45,895 nucleotides of DNA from Blastocatellia bacterium (GTDB lineage: Bacteria > Acidobacteriota > Blastocatellia > HR10): assembly GCA_035573895.1 (NCBI GenBank), contig DATLZR010000002.1, forward strand, positions 1 to 45,895, read 5' to 3'. Each line of letters begins with the position of its first letter. The first letter of the stretch is position 1. The translations under genes were made by a program, and so were the position numbers. This document shows, piece after piece, positions 1-8,818 of the stretch. The notes under the pieces were generated by a model. The model was not told where the DNA came from and searched no databases. It saw nothing but the letters and a program-made list of their open reading frames with translations.

Positions 1-596
1 TCCCGAATCCCCGCCAGTGACTTCGGTCGGGGGATGACGGCATCAAGCTCCGGGTCAAGAGCACAGCCACGATTCGTGTTTTCAATTCCGTACAGAGCCC
101 CATTCGGCGTGAAAGCGATTCCCGGTGGAAAATGAATGCCGCTGATGAATCGGACCGTACGGGAACTGAGCGGAGCCTGATTATTGCTGAAGAAGGCTCC
201 CGTGCGTGCCAGAGCTATGGCCCAATCGTCGGCGTTGACCATCTGACCGAAATTCCCCCTGACTTCTCGCGGTGCTGCCGGGCTGCGAAAAAGTCCGAGG
301 ATGCGTCCTCCCCGATCGGTGATGGCAACGACAAGTGACGGTTCATTTGCAGCCCGCACGGCCCGCCCAATGAGCAGACGTACGTCTTCGGCCGTGAGAA
401 TTGCCGACTCCGCTTGTCGTGCGACGACCGAAGCGAGCGAATTCTCGCCTCTTGCAGGGTCCCGGGCGACAATGCCCGGCAAAAGTATGCAAGCGGTCGC
501 CAGGAGCAGGCCGCATCTCCTCCACGAGTCGGGTTTCGGAGATAATGCTCCATACTCTGGGACCCGGCAATCTGGCGGCGTTTTCCTCACCCGCAT
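1..596 (-). CDS. Exported GlcG/DUF336 (haem-binding-like) protein, C-terminus cut by window edge
   Basis: An uninterrupted minus-strand frame runs from an ATG at 596 to the window edge without a stop, so only the first 198 or so residues are seen. The N-terminus has a basic stretch and then a hydrophobic segment (GLLLATACILLPGIVA), a likely signal peptide. The body carries the marks of the GlcG/HbpS (DUF336) fold: a leading helix (ILTAEDVRLLIGRAVRAA), the strand VVAITDRGGRILGLFR, then WAIALARTGAFFS, the segment FISGIHFPPGI and an N-G-A-L-Y-G-I strand. Long exported members of this family contain the same FFS-N-Q ... HFPPGI pattern. Members bind haem or assist small-molecule metabolism; the substrate of this one is unknown. 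No partner gene is visible on its side of the window. The family call is fairly secure, the function is not. Confidence 0.8.
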   Translation of the reverse strand, partial: MRVRKTPPDCRVPEYGALSPKPDSWRRCGLLLATACILLPGIVARDPARGENSLASVVARQAESAILTAEDVRLLIGRAVRAANEPSLVVAITDRGGRILGLFRSPAAPREVRGNFGQMVNADDWAIALARTGAFFSNNQAPLSSRTVRFISGIHFPPGIAFTPNGALYGIENTNRGCALDPELDAVIPRPKSLAGIR

Positions 597-1385
597 AATC
601 AAGACGCCCTTATTCTACAGCTTCCGGGCAGACGGTGTCGAGCGAATGAGCAAATGACGTGAACAGTGAGCCCGTGAATCTCCGTGGGGCTCATTGTGAG
701 ATTGATGATAGTTGGCCATATGCGGTTTCCGTGAATCTCGTTCCTTTGGCCGGAGGAGACAACGGGTCAACGAGATTGACTTCGATCCTCTCATGAGCGG
801 CGATCTGCCGAAGCCATTCGGTGACGTGGTGACGGATGGACTGGCGGAGAAGACCGGCGAGGATCCTGCCGATGGGGAACACCCGCGCGCTGGCAGCCCG
901 GGCGGTGGAGCCTTCGCCACTCAAGCCAGGCCTCGTTGTAACTGAGCATCGTCAGGACGAGGTTCGGATTGATCCCGTTCCTTCGGCCTGTTGAACGCCA
1001 TGGGCGCCAGCGTGGACCTGCGCTCCACTCATGATCTTCACCGGTTGACCGACGGTGATCGTGCCGGAGAACGACGCTCTCGCTGCTCCTCCGATTAGGC
1101 GGAGCTTGACCGGAGCGATGGAAGAACCCTCAGCTTTGGGTGCGAAGCTGTCCATCTCAGCGTGATCAAACGGAGGTAAGTTGATGTCGGTGACGACGGC
1201 TTGAAGCAGGACGCGACCTCGCTTCGGAGAGAGGCGTAATGTCACGACCTCCCTCAACGACGTTCTTCAAGATGATCTCTTGACCCTGCTTGACGGAGAT
1301 CACGGTTCAAATGGCAGCAGATCGGCGAGCTGCCAGCAAGGTGCAGGAAACCCCTGAACGAGGACCTTTCTCAATCCGTCTTCCG
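597..1385. other. Gene-poor region with decayed coding pieces
   Basis: No intact gene was found between the GlcG-like gene and the stop of the protease gene. A minus-strand stretch at about 952-1257 encodes about 100 residues that read like an exported beta-rich domain (PVKLRLIGGAARASFSGTI...VGQPVKIMSG). It has no good start, and its natural upstream continuation (ISVKQGQEIILKNVVEGG, about 1257-1305) is in another frame behind a stop. This looks like the tail of a broken secreted-protein gene. A second minus-strand stretch at 691-924 (HHVTEWLRQIAAHERIEVNLV) is open but unrecognised. Confidence 0.5.
952..1305 (-). pseudogene. Possible frameshifted remnant of a secreted beta-domain protein
   Basis: Two overlapping minus-strand frames join into one plausible protein piece: about 1305-1240 (VISVKQGQEIILKNVVEGG) and then, after a shift near 1240, the stretch reading LSPKRGRVLLQAVVTDINLP and onward to 952. 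Neither piece has a start codon with a ribosome-binding site, and stops lie immediately upstream in both frames. It lies just downstream of the M6 protease gene on the same strand, so it may be a relic of another secreted modular protein. No family was recognised; chance open frame remains possible. Confidence 0.3.
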
Positions 1386-4025
1386 TTACGGTGCGAAGAC
1401 ACGGATAGTAATCTCTTGACTGGCCGACTGCGGTGGCGAGCTATTATCGGTAACCTTGACCGTCACCGTGTAAGTCCCAAAGTCGCTCTCTACCGGACTC
1501 AGCCGAAGTGAGGCTGTTCCGTCCCCGTTGTCCGTCAGTTTCACAAACCCCACCTGTGGCGAAACGGAAAAGGTGAAGCGATTACAGGGCGCACGCGAAC
1601 CCCCCACCGAGAGGCGAATCGTTTGAGTCATTCCATACGGTATGTCAATTGGGCTGCTGATCGGGTTGAGCGTCGGCTTCCGACAGGTGACATTCAAAGA
1701 GCAATCGAATGACTCCGTCGGTTGAACGTCTTTGTCTCCCTGGAGGAACACCTTCACGGTCCACTTGCCCGGCTGATCGGGAGTGAACATGTCTCGAAAA
1801 CCGCCTCTCCCGTCGGTCTCTGCATGGCGCGTCGTCCGATCACCGCTCGGCGGAATGTAATCAAGGGCGACGGTCTTCCCGGCGGTGCCGGGTCTGAGAG
1901 TGCCCGTGAGCATGGCCGGTGTTCCGACGAGCGTCGGCGTTTCCGGCACATAACAGGCGAGACTCGCCCGGTTGGCCACGTAGCTGCGGATTTCCATTTG
2001 TCCCACCGGCGCAAAGGTATCGCCGCTCGGTTGGAAAACGCCCAGAGCAATCCGAGCGCTCTCACCGACACGCACTAACCGAGATGGACCAAGTGTGACC
2101 GTGATGGGCCGTCTTCCGTTCGGATTCATTCTGAGGTAGTCGGGCCGAATTTGCGTGATCCATCGCGGGGGAATTCGGATCGGGATGGGGTAGAGCTTAT
2201 CACAGTTGATGTAAAACAGCCTTAAATCCTTCGCCCGGCTTTCGGGAGAGTGGTAGCTGAAATAAGTCAACAGTTCTGTCTGATTGTTCTCGTTGGAGAT
2301 TTCCTCGTCGGCATGGATCAGCTCCACTTTGATCAGTACCGGCTTATCCAACGACAGTCGAGGTATCCAGTTGACAAAGTCCTTGACCACGTCTCCGGGA
2401 TCAATACGAGTAATGGTGACTGTATCTACCTCTTCCGTCGGGACTCCTTTACACGAGAAAATAACATCGGGTTGTGCGACGGAGACTTTGACTCTCACAT
2501 TAAAGGCGGGAACCTGACTGATATTGCGGACGCGAAAGTAAATCGAGTTGTAATGATGATTCCAGGGTGGATCGCCGGGGCCTTGTGGATCACCCTCACT
2601 GTCCAGCGGCTGATCATCCGGGTATTTGCGATAGTCGTTCATCGGGCTGTCCACCCAAATGTCCCCCGGATAGATGGCCACATCAGGACAGCCTCTGACG
2701 GGAAGATATTGGACTCTCACGTCACAATCTTCCTGAGGGAGCGTAGGCGGGGCCAGGTGGGTAATCGCCAGACCCCAACTGGGTTTGGCATAAACCTGAG
2801 TTTGGTAAAGCACAGCCTGCTCGATGATTGTTTCCTGATCTCGCAGGGCTCTGGCTCTCTCTCGGCCCGATTCGTCAATGTACGTTACAAGCACCCCGGC
2901 TGTCGGGAGGTTCTCATCCTTCCCGATCCTTTTCCGGCATTCGACATAATATCCGGTGAAGCGTGTTCCTTCGGTGGTCGTCACGAGCGTGATGGGAATG
3001 CGAAGCGCATATTTGTCGTCAATGCTGAAGAACGGTCTCGCGATGGGCTTGAGCCTGAAGACCTGATCGAAGGGGTTGGTCAATAGCGGAAGGTCAACAA
3101 CTCTTAGCGATGCCGGGATCCAGCCCCGGTTCACTTTCGACCAGGCTCCGAAATGAGCGAACTGCGAGTCCCACGCCATGAGGTCCCACGGCCCCATGCA
3201 TTCTCCCCTCCAACGCCCGGCCCGCTCACAACCGCCAAGCGGAGGAAACGTGCATGTCCCGTACAGATCGGGCAAGCCAAGCTGGTGACCCAGTTCGTGA
3301 GCCAGGACAGTGGCCATTTCCTTGTCGCTTTTGTCTTCCTGAACAACGGCCGCCGTGAAAGGCTGCAACCCGTTTTTGGTTTGGTAATAGACCGGGCATC
3401 CCGCGCAATTGGCTTGTCCAGCTCGGTCGTGAAGGTTTTCAAGCACGACGATCCGATCATAGGGTGCGAGGTCAATGGCCTTGGCAGCAATCTCTTCAAC
3501 TGCGTCCTTTACGACCCCAGGGTTGCCAACGAAGTTTTGACCACCGACAAGATACTCCTGGAGCTTGTGCGGGAAAGTCCACCAGCCATCAGGACTCGAC
3601 GGATTGATCAGCACATCGAAGTCGAAACTCGTCAGGCCGTATGTCACCTCCAGGTAGTATTCATTCACCGTCGAGTTCAGCACTTCTTCGTACTCCCAAG
3701 CTTTGTGGCGGGGTGGGCCGAACGCAGCGAACGACTGAAAGCACGGCTTATTGGGGTCAGGACAGTGGAATTCCTTGGTCCAGGGCTCTTGGAACTTCAT
3801 CGGAATGACGAGTGTCTTCTGCACACCGATGGGACTGAAAAAGTTCTCGCCGCCGGCTAAGGCGTTGAGCGGTTGATCCTGATGAAGCTGCCACCGCTGC
3901 AGTTCATGATCCGTCGGGGGAAATGAAACTGTGGATTTGATCAATGCAGTCGGACTCAGGAGCATAAATCCAAGGGAAACTATCAAGAGAATGATCCGGA
4001 GCGCTTTCCTCCTGGCTGTTTGCAT
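1386..4025 (-). CDS. Secreted M6-family (immune inhibitor A-like) metalloprotease with C-terminal beta modules
   Basis: The protein has 879 residues. Residues 1-30 are a signal peptide (basic start, then IILLIVSLGFMLLSPTA). The zinc-protease signature is intact: H243-E-L-G-H247-Q-L-G-L-P-D253, the HExxHxxGxxD form used by M6 proteases, within a domain of about residues 60-430. After it comes a CARDB-like adhesion/interaction module (about 480-600, beginning IWVDSPMNDY), a linker, and two more beta modules to the end (about 690-879). The start ATG follows a good ribosome-binding site (AGGGAG, about 8 bases away). It is the last gene of the left signalling block and lies 274 bp downstream of the response regulator; a 21-bp site 115 bp upstream matches one in front of that regulator. 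The C-terminal half is paralogous to the secreted protein at 39823. Role: extracellular proteolysis; substrate unknown. Confidence 0.93.
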   Translation of the reverse strand: MQTARRKALRIILLIVSLGFMLLSPTALIKSTVSFPPTDHELQRWQLHQDQPLNALAGGENFFSPIGVQKTLVIPMKFQEPWTKEFHCPDPNKPCFQSFAAFGPPRHKAWEYEEVLNSTVNEYYLEVTYGLTSFDFDVLINPSSPDGWWTFPHKLQEYLVGGQNFVGNPGVVKDAVEEIAAKAIDLAPYDRIVVLENLHDRAGQANCAGCPVYYQTKNGLQPFTAAVVQEDKSDKEMATVLAHELGHQLGLPDLYGTCTFPPLGGCERAGRWRGECMGPWDLMAWDSQFAHFGAWSKVNRGWIPASLRVVDLPLLTNPFDQVFRLKPIARPFFSIDDKYALRIPITLVTTTEGTRFTGYYVECRKRIGKDENLPTAGVLVTYIDESGRERARALRDQETIIEQAVLYQTQVYAKPSWGLAITHLAPPTLPQEDCDVRVQYLPVRGCPDVAIYPGDIWVDSPMNDYRKYPDDQPLDSEGDPQGPGDPPWNHHYNSIYFRVRNISQVPAFNVRVKVSVAQPDVIFSCKGVPTEEVDTVTITRIDPGDVVKDFVNWIPRLSLDKPVLIKVELIHADEEISNENNQTELLTYFSYHSPESRAKDLRLFYINCDKLYPIPIRIPPRWITQIRPDYLRMNPNGRRPITVTLGPSRLVRVGESARIALGVFQPSGDTFAPVGQMEIRSYVANRASLACYVPETPTLVGTPAMLTGTLRPGTAGKTVALDYIPPSGDRTTRHAETDGRGGFRDMFTPDQPGKWTVKVFLQGDKDVQPTESFDCSLNVTCRKPTLNPISSPIDIPYGMTQTIRLSVGGSRAPCNRFTFSVSPQVGFVKLTDNGDGTASLRLSPVESDFGTYTVTVKVTDNSSPPQSASQEITIRVFAP

Positions 4026-4140
4026 CGTCTTTTCTCCCTATTCAGGCAAATCGTCAATGCTCGCGCTTTCGACGCTAAACACATTTAATTTGATTTTTGC
4101 GTCATACATAGCGATAGAAATACCTTAAGTGCGCTTGGAG

Positions 4141-4161
4141 AGTCACCGGGAATTCACCTAG
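4141..4161 (-). promoter_or_regulatory. Putative response-regulator binding site upstream of the M6 protease
   Basis: On the minus strand this 21-bp site contains two heptamers in the same direction, GGTGAAT and GGTGACT, whose starts are 11 bp apart, preceded by CTA. It matches 18 of 21 bases of a second site at 5004-5024, in the same orientation relative to the next gene. It ends 115 bp before the protease start. The tandem arrangement at about one helical turn fits a regulator dimer; the NarL-type regulator encoded next door is the obvious candidate. This is inference from repetition and position. Confidence 0.5.
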
Positions 4162-4299
4162 CATTGTGGGGGCTACGAATGCAACCGCGTTCAATCGCAC
4201 TATCCTGGGAGCGCAGTCATATTACCTGCTTTCTCACTCGCCGTTGAGGTTGCGCCAACACCCTGGAAGGGTGCGCTGCCAGTTAATCCAGTTGCGGTT

Positions 4300-4965
4300 C
4301 TACTTGATGAGCCGGTTACGGAGGGCCTTGGAGACGGCCTCGGATTTGGAGTGGACTTGGAGTTTCTCGTAGATTTTTTGCAGGTGAAAGGAAACGGTCT
4401 TGACGCTCACGCCCAATTCCGCTGCCGCCGTTTTGTAGCTGTGGCCGTCGGCCAGCAGATTCAAAATCCTCAGTTCATGTGGTGTCAAGTGGTAATCGGT
4501 TCGTTCGGGCGGGCGAATCTCTCTGAATAGCGCAATCACGCGGCGGGCTACATCCGGTGACATCGGGGCACCACCGGCGACAGCCTCGGAGATGGAGTCG
4601 AGCAGTTGCGCCGGCGGCATTTTCTTCAGCAAGTAGCCGGACGCCCCGGCGCAGAGCGCATCGAAAATCCGCTCGTCATCCTCGTACACGGTATTCATCA
4701 GGAGCAGCATCTGGGGATAGCGTTCTTTCAAGATTCGGACGCCATCAATGCCGGACATGCCCGGCAGGCCAATATCCACCAGCACGAGGTCCGGCGGATC
4801 ATAGCCGATTTTCTGGAGCGCCTCTTCCATCGTGCGAAAACTGCCGGTGCAGCGGTAACCGTCCGTATTGTTGAGCAGAAATTCGAGGCACTCACGGAAT
4901 TTATGGTGGTCCTCGATGATGGCCACCTTGATGGGCGACGGTGGAGGTTTGGTTTCAGCAGTCAT
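4300..4965 (-). CDS. NarL/FixJ-family response regulator
   Basis: The protein has 221 residues. The receiver domain (about residues 12-130) has the acidic pocket E18-D19, phosphoacceptor D64 (in VLVDIGLPGMSG) and the conserved lysine in the YLLKK segment (114-115). The usual Thr/Ser position is in LLMNTVYEDD. A LuxR-type helix-turn-helix follows (about 155-218): LTPHELRILNLLADGHSYKTAAAELGVS and onward to KLQVHSKSEAV. It lies downstream of, and on the same strand as, the propeller histidine kinase ending at 5567, with a decayed gene between. It is paralogous to the regulator at 34206; the two end almost identically (VHSKSEAVSKALRxR). Likely output: control of the neighbouring protease gene and possibly of itself, since related 21-bp sites precede both. 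Confidence 0.93.
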   Translation of the reverse strand: MTAETKPPPSPIKVAIIEDHHKFRECLEFLLNNTDGYRCTGSFRTMEEALQKIGYDPPDLVLVDIGLPGMSGIDGVRILKERYPQMLLLMNTVYEDDERIFDALCAGASGYLLKKMPPAQLLDSISEAVAGGAPMSPDVARRVIALFREIRPPERTDYHLTPHELRILNLLADGHSYKTAAAELGVSVKTVSFHLQKIYEKLQVHSKSEAVSKALRNRLIK

Positions 4966-5003
4966 AGTGGTTGAGCCATTAGTCTATCCTCATTTGACGG
5001 ATA

Positions 5004-5024
5004 AGTCACCCGGCATTTACCTAG
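5004..5024 (-). promoter_or_regulatory. Putative autoregulatory site upstream of the response regulator
   Basis: Read on the minus strand the site has heptamers GGTAAAT and GGTGACT, starts 11 bp apart, preceded by CTA. Eighteen of 21 bases match the site at 4141-4161. It ends 39 bp before the regulator ATG. GTGACT at its end lies 17 bp before TAGACT, so the second heptamer may overlap a -35 element. The function is inferred. Confidence 0.5.
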
Positions 5025-5028
5025 TGCT

Positions 5029-5420
5029 TCAACCGCAAAAAGGCACAACAGCACAACGAATGACTTCTCGTAACTTAGCACTCAGGATCGGCTTTTTGAT
5101 TTGCAGTTTTAGAGCACCGAAATTGATCAACAGCCCGTGCTCCATTCGGGCAGCTTTCAAATAGCCAAACCGTTGTGTCATGTGCTCATCTGCACAGGTC
5201 TTCCGCGCTGTCAATTCCACGATCAATCGGTTCTCTACGAGGATTGGCATAAAACTCTCCCAACAATGTTTCGTCTTTCCTTCGTCAAACACTTTGATGA
5301 GTGATACTGCTGCTTCACATGAAATCCTTTTTTCTTGAGCCGGTGAGTAAGAAGACTCTCGTAAATTTTCGTGCCCGTTACGGGGAGGGCAATGGATTGG
5401 AAAGGCTGGTCTCACACGCG
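5029..5420 (-). pseudogene. Frameshifted, truncated GxxExxY-family gene
   Basis: The minus strand encodes a recognisable GxxExxY protein in two frames. The first part (about 5400-5300) reads TGTKIYESLLTHRLKKKGF then HVKQQ, the degenerate GxxExxY segment. After a frame change near 5300 the second part reads VSLIKVFDEGKTK, then FMPILVENRLIVEL, then GYLKAARMEHGLLINFGA, the typical family ending. The usual N-terminus is missing and a stop lies just upstream of the first part. Flanking sequence at about 5460-5570 is T-rich, repetitive and non-coding. It sits between the kinase and regulator genes and probably landed there and decayed. The biological role of the family is not established. Confidence 0.75.
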
Positions 5421-5566
5421 ATATCGCATAATTGCATAAGGCCATCCATGTTTTGTCCCCTTTTTCTTTTTCGTTCCCTGCACCTTTTCAGTCGCAAAAC
5501 CAGCCCCTTAAAGGCATAAAAGCGCATAGGATGTCTCCTTTTGTGCATTCTGTGCCCTCTTGTGGC

Positions 5567-8500
5567 TCACTTGCGGTGCCCCTGAAGCGGCACTTTGAGT
5601 ATCACCGTCGTGCCGACGTCCGGCTGTGAGATCACTTCCAGTTCGCCACCCAGGTTTTTTGCGCGACGACGCATGTTCATCAGCCCGTTGCCCTCGGTCG
5701 CGCGGTCGGGGTCAAACCCCTGGCCGTTATCGCTCAGCTTCAACACCAGCCGGCCTGCTTCAACCCGGAACTCAATCACAGCTTGTGTACAATGGGCGTG
5801 ACGAACGATGTTATTGAGGCTCTCTTTGAATATCTTGAAGATCTCTCGGCGGGTCTCCGCACCCAGCGCAATGTCTGTTTCCTGACCGGGCACGCTGAAC
5901 TGAAAAGCGATGTTGCGAGCACTGAAATTCTCCTCCGCCACCCGTCGCATGCGCTGGGTCAGATCGCCGAGAGAATCCTTTTGCGGGTTGACGGCCCAAA
6001 CGATGTCGCTCATCGAGTCCACCGTCTCGCGCGAGGTGCTGGCAATGAGAGACAACCATCTCGCCATCCGTGGATCATCGGGCGACACGTGCCGGTTGGC
6101 CACTTCGCCAAGCATTGCAATAAATGACAGGTTGGAACCAATCTCATCGTGCAGATCCGTGGCAATGCGCGTGTGCACCCGTTCCATCTCGATCAGCCGT
6201 GCGACGCGAACCCGATAAATGAAATAGGCCGCGAATCCAACCACCATCGTCACCAGCAGGAGAAACCACCACCGCTGCCAGATCGGCGGGAGAACTGTGA
6301 ATGCGACCGTCGCAGGCGTCGGGCTGGGCGTGCCATCCGAATTCACTGCTCGCACCATGAAACGATACTTTCCCGGTGCCAGCTTTGCGTAGTGGACCGT
6401 GCGTTGATCGGTCAGGGCGTTCCAGCCCCGATCTGCACCTTCCAGTTTGTATTCATAACGCAATGACTCACCCAGGCCAAAGCGAAGGCTGGAAAATTCA
6501 ATCTGAAGTTGATTCTCGTTCGGTCCCAGGGTGATATTGGATACGCTGGTCTCCCCCAGCTCAGACACGGGATAGAGTTCGCCGGCGATGCGCAGCCCGC
6601 TGATGCGGATCGGCGGCGGCGACAGGGGCGAGTTCGGCTCGGGCAGGAATCGTGATAACCCTGAATTCGTGCAGAACCAGAGAGCCCCCTGACGGTCGCT
6701 GAACGCGGCAATGGGGTGACCTCTGGCGAGACCGTCCGCCGTTGTGTAGTGCTTGATCCGGCCGGTTGCGGGATCAAGTCGGTCGATGCCGCGACCCGTC
6801 CCGATATAAATGTTGCCTCTCCGGTCTTCGGTGATGCACGATGAAATCTGGTTACTAGAGAGCCCATCAGCCGTGGTATAGGTGACGAAGCGTGGGCGAG
6901 GTGCTGTTGGATTGTCAATGCGGCTTAGGCCCTGATCGCAACCGATCCAGAGCCGACCGGCGCGATCAACATGGAGTGCGCGAATGATCCCCCGGGGCAA
7001 TCCATCGCTGGCGGTGAAGAGTGTAAAGCGGTTCCCCATATAACGAGCCAGCCCCTTTCCACCAATACCGATCCAGACATTTCCCGAGCGGTCTTCGCTA
7101 AAGGCTTCTGCCGTCCAAGTGGGTGGTGGCAATCCATCAGCTTCCGTATAGCGGTGGAACGTCTTGGTGGCGCGTTCCCATCGGATCAAACCAGACCGGA
7201 CGAGGGAGAATGAACTTATCCAGATGTCGCCGCGCGAGTCTTCAAATAGGCGAAATACATCATCCGCGATCAATCCGTCTCGAGTTGTATAGATGGCTTT
7301 TGGAGGCGTATGCGCGAGCTGTTCGACATGACTCACTTTCGGGAAACGACAAAGCCCCTGTCCCGTAGCGATCCACCATTCTCCTGTCCGGTCTTGGAAA
7401 CCAATTTGATTCCATCCCCACCCGAAGTAGGTAATCCTTTTGGGAAAGTCGGGTCGGGCCGCGATGAACCGTCTCCCGTCAAACCGATAAATGAACAGTT
7501 GTCCTGAGCTGTTTTTGGTAAAGACGCAGAGTTCACCGGCTCGGTCCTCAACAAGGGAAGAGACATTCGTATCATCAAAGCTATCAGCCTTAAGATAAGT
7601 CACGAATCCACTCCGGGCCAGCTTCATCGCGCCGCCATAGGTCGTCCCAATCCAGAGATTGCCCTCCCGATCTTCGGCCAGGGCGCCGATCTCGTTATCA
7701 CTCAGGCCATGAGCCGTTGTATAAGTCCGAGATTGAAAACCGATCACTGGCGACGAGGGATCGAGCTTCCGCCCTTGGTCCTCCGTGCGCGAACTGGGGA
7801 TGAACTTGCTCAACCCGTGATTCAGGCCGATCCAGAGATGCCCGTCGGAAGATTGAAACAACGAGAGCACCCACTCCGATGGCAACCCGAAATCCTTCCT
7901 CGTGTATATGTGAGCGACCACCGCATTGGGGATCGCGGATTTACCATTTCGAAGCTCGAAATCCGAAATTCGAAATTCAGCATTCAACAGGCAGAGTCCG
8001 TGCGTCGTTCCCGCCCATAACCGCCCGTCGCGATCTTCCAGCAGCGCATGGACGCGATTGGATGGCAAGCCATTCTGGGCCGTGTAATGCTCCACCCGAC
8101 CATCGGGCCAGCGCCGGTAGAGTCCGCTGCCCCGCGTGGCAATCCACAATGCGCCCCGCCGGTCTTCCAGAATGTCTTCTACCATCCGATCATCCACCGT
8201 CTCTGACGGCATCCCCATTTCCACGAAGTGAAACTTCACCCGTCCACCCGCCTGTTCCAGGCGAAAGAGGCCGGCCCAGGTCCCCACCCACACCGTGCCC
8301 GCGTGATCTTCAAACAACACCGTGACCCTCCGTGCCGCTTCACTTTCACCCGGATGGAAAACGGTGAACAGAGATTGGGTCGTTGTCCCCGGTCCGTTAC
8401 TCGTCGCCTGACTGCGGATTGTATTGGGTTTTTGGTCCCGGGTTGTTGCCACGGATCGCCGACGGCCTCTGGGATTGAATCGGCAGAGGCCATCGCCCGT

Positions 8501-8818
8501 TGCGATCCAATACGTGCCATCGCGCGTTTCCAGCAAATCCCTGACGCTGGGATGTGGCAATCCGTCGTTGGTCGTGTAGTTGATGAACGAGTACCCATCG
8601 AACCGCGAAAGTCCCTCCGGTGAGCAAAACCAGAGAAAGCCGCGCGAGTCGCGGACGATGCGAGTGATTTGATCGCGCGCCAAACCGTCGGCGGTCGTGT
8701 AGATTTTGATTGGCAAACGCTCGGCCACCGCGAGGCGAGTCACAAGCAGCATCGCGCCAATCCACACGGCGAGCCGGGGCAAGACCGCTTTCTTACCGTC
8801 CTTGTTCACCCGTGTCAT
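5567..8818 (-). CDS. Sensor histidine kinase with periplasmic Reg_prop beta-propeller and Y_Y_Y domain
   Basis: The protein has 1083 residues. Residues 1-32 form a signal segment. Residues about 40-745 hold many Reg_prop blades with the recurring pattern TADGL...I...EDRxGxLWIGT, the two-propeller sensor of hybrid and BetR-type kinases. A Y_Y_Y domain follows (about 765-840, with LRYEYKLEGADRGW and APGKYRF). One membrane helix spans about 850-869. The HisKA_3 dimerisation helix has the phosphoacceptor H890 in TDLHDEIGS. The ATPase domain has the N box (KESLNNIVRHAH, about 999-1009), DNGQGF (1030-1035) and GNGLMNMRRRA. The partner is the NarL-type regulator at 4300-4965. Residues about 277-290 (AEFRISDFELRNG) come from a repeat-like DNA stretch inserted in frame. 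The ribosome-binding site is weak. The ligand is unknown; extracellular polysaccharide or peptide is usual for such propellers. Confidence 0.95.
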   Translation of the reverse strand: MTRVNKDGKKAVLPRLAVWIGAMLLVTRLAVAERLPIKIYTTADGLARDQITRIVRDSRGFLWFCSPEGLSRFDGYSFINYTTNDGLPHPSVRDLLETRDGTYWIATGDGLCRFNPRGRRRSVATTRDQKPNTIRSQATSNGPGTTTQSLFTVFHPGESEAARRVTVLFEDHAGTVWVGTWAGLFRLEQAGGRVKFHFVEMGMPSETVDDRMVEDILEDRRGALWIATRGSGLYRRWPDGRVEHYTAQNGLPSNRVHALLEDRDGRLWAGTTHGLCLLNAEFRISDFELRNGKSAIPNAVVAHIYTRKDFGLPSEWVLSLFQSSDGHLWIGLNHGLSKFIPSSRTEDQGRKLDPSSPVIGFQSRTYTTAHGLSDNEIGALAEDREGNLWIGTTYGGAMKLARSGFVTYLKADSFDDTNVSSLVEDRAGELCVFTKNSSGQLFIYRFDGRRFIAARPDFPKRITYFGWGWNQIGFQDRTGEWWIATGQGLCRFPKVSHVEQLAHTPPKAIYTTRDGLIADDVFRLFEDSRGDIWISSFSLVRSGLIRWERATKTFHRYTEADGLPPPTWTAEAFSEDRSGNVWIGIGGKGLARYMGNRFTLFTASDGLPRGIIRALHVDRAGRLWIGCDQGLSRIDNPTAPRPRFVTYTTADGLSSNQISSCITEDRRGNIYIGTGRGIDRLDPATGRIKHYTTADGLARGHPIAAFSDRQGALWFCTNSGLSRFLPEPNSPLSPPPIRISGLRIAGELYPVSELGETSVSNITLGPNENQLQIEFSSLRFGLGESLRYEYKLEGADRGWNALTDQRTVHYAKLAPGKYRFMVRAVNSDGTPSPTPATVAFTVLPPIWQRWWFLLLVTMVVGFAAYFIYRVRVARLIEMERVHTRIATDLHDEIGSNLSFIAMLGEVANRHVSPDDPRMARWLSLIASTSRETVDSMSDIVWAVNPQKDSLGDLTQRMRRVAEENFSARNIAFQFSVPGQETDIALGAETRREIFKIFKESLNNIVRHAHCTQAVIEFRVEAGRLVLKLSDNGQGFDPDRATEGNGLMNMRRRAKNLGGELEVISQPDVGTTVILKVPLQGHRK
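7947..7986 (-). repeat. AATTCGAAAT-type repeat inside the kinase gene
   Basis: The plus strand reads a run of near-tandem units of the type tcgaaat / ccgaaat / tcgaaat. It translates in frame as AEFRISDFELRNG in the kinase. Its base composition differs from the surrounding GC-rich coding DNA, and the matching position in the paralogous kinase lacks it. Sequences of this type are common as dispersed intergenic repeats in many bacterial genomes (recollection, not searched). Confidence 0.55.

Noticed and set aside
2250-3086. 278-residue plus-strand frame
   Set aside because: It is antisense to the M6 protease gene, which has clear motifs, a signal peptide and a ribosome-binding site. The plus-strand frame has no recognisable motif.
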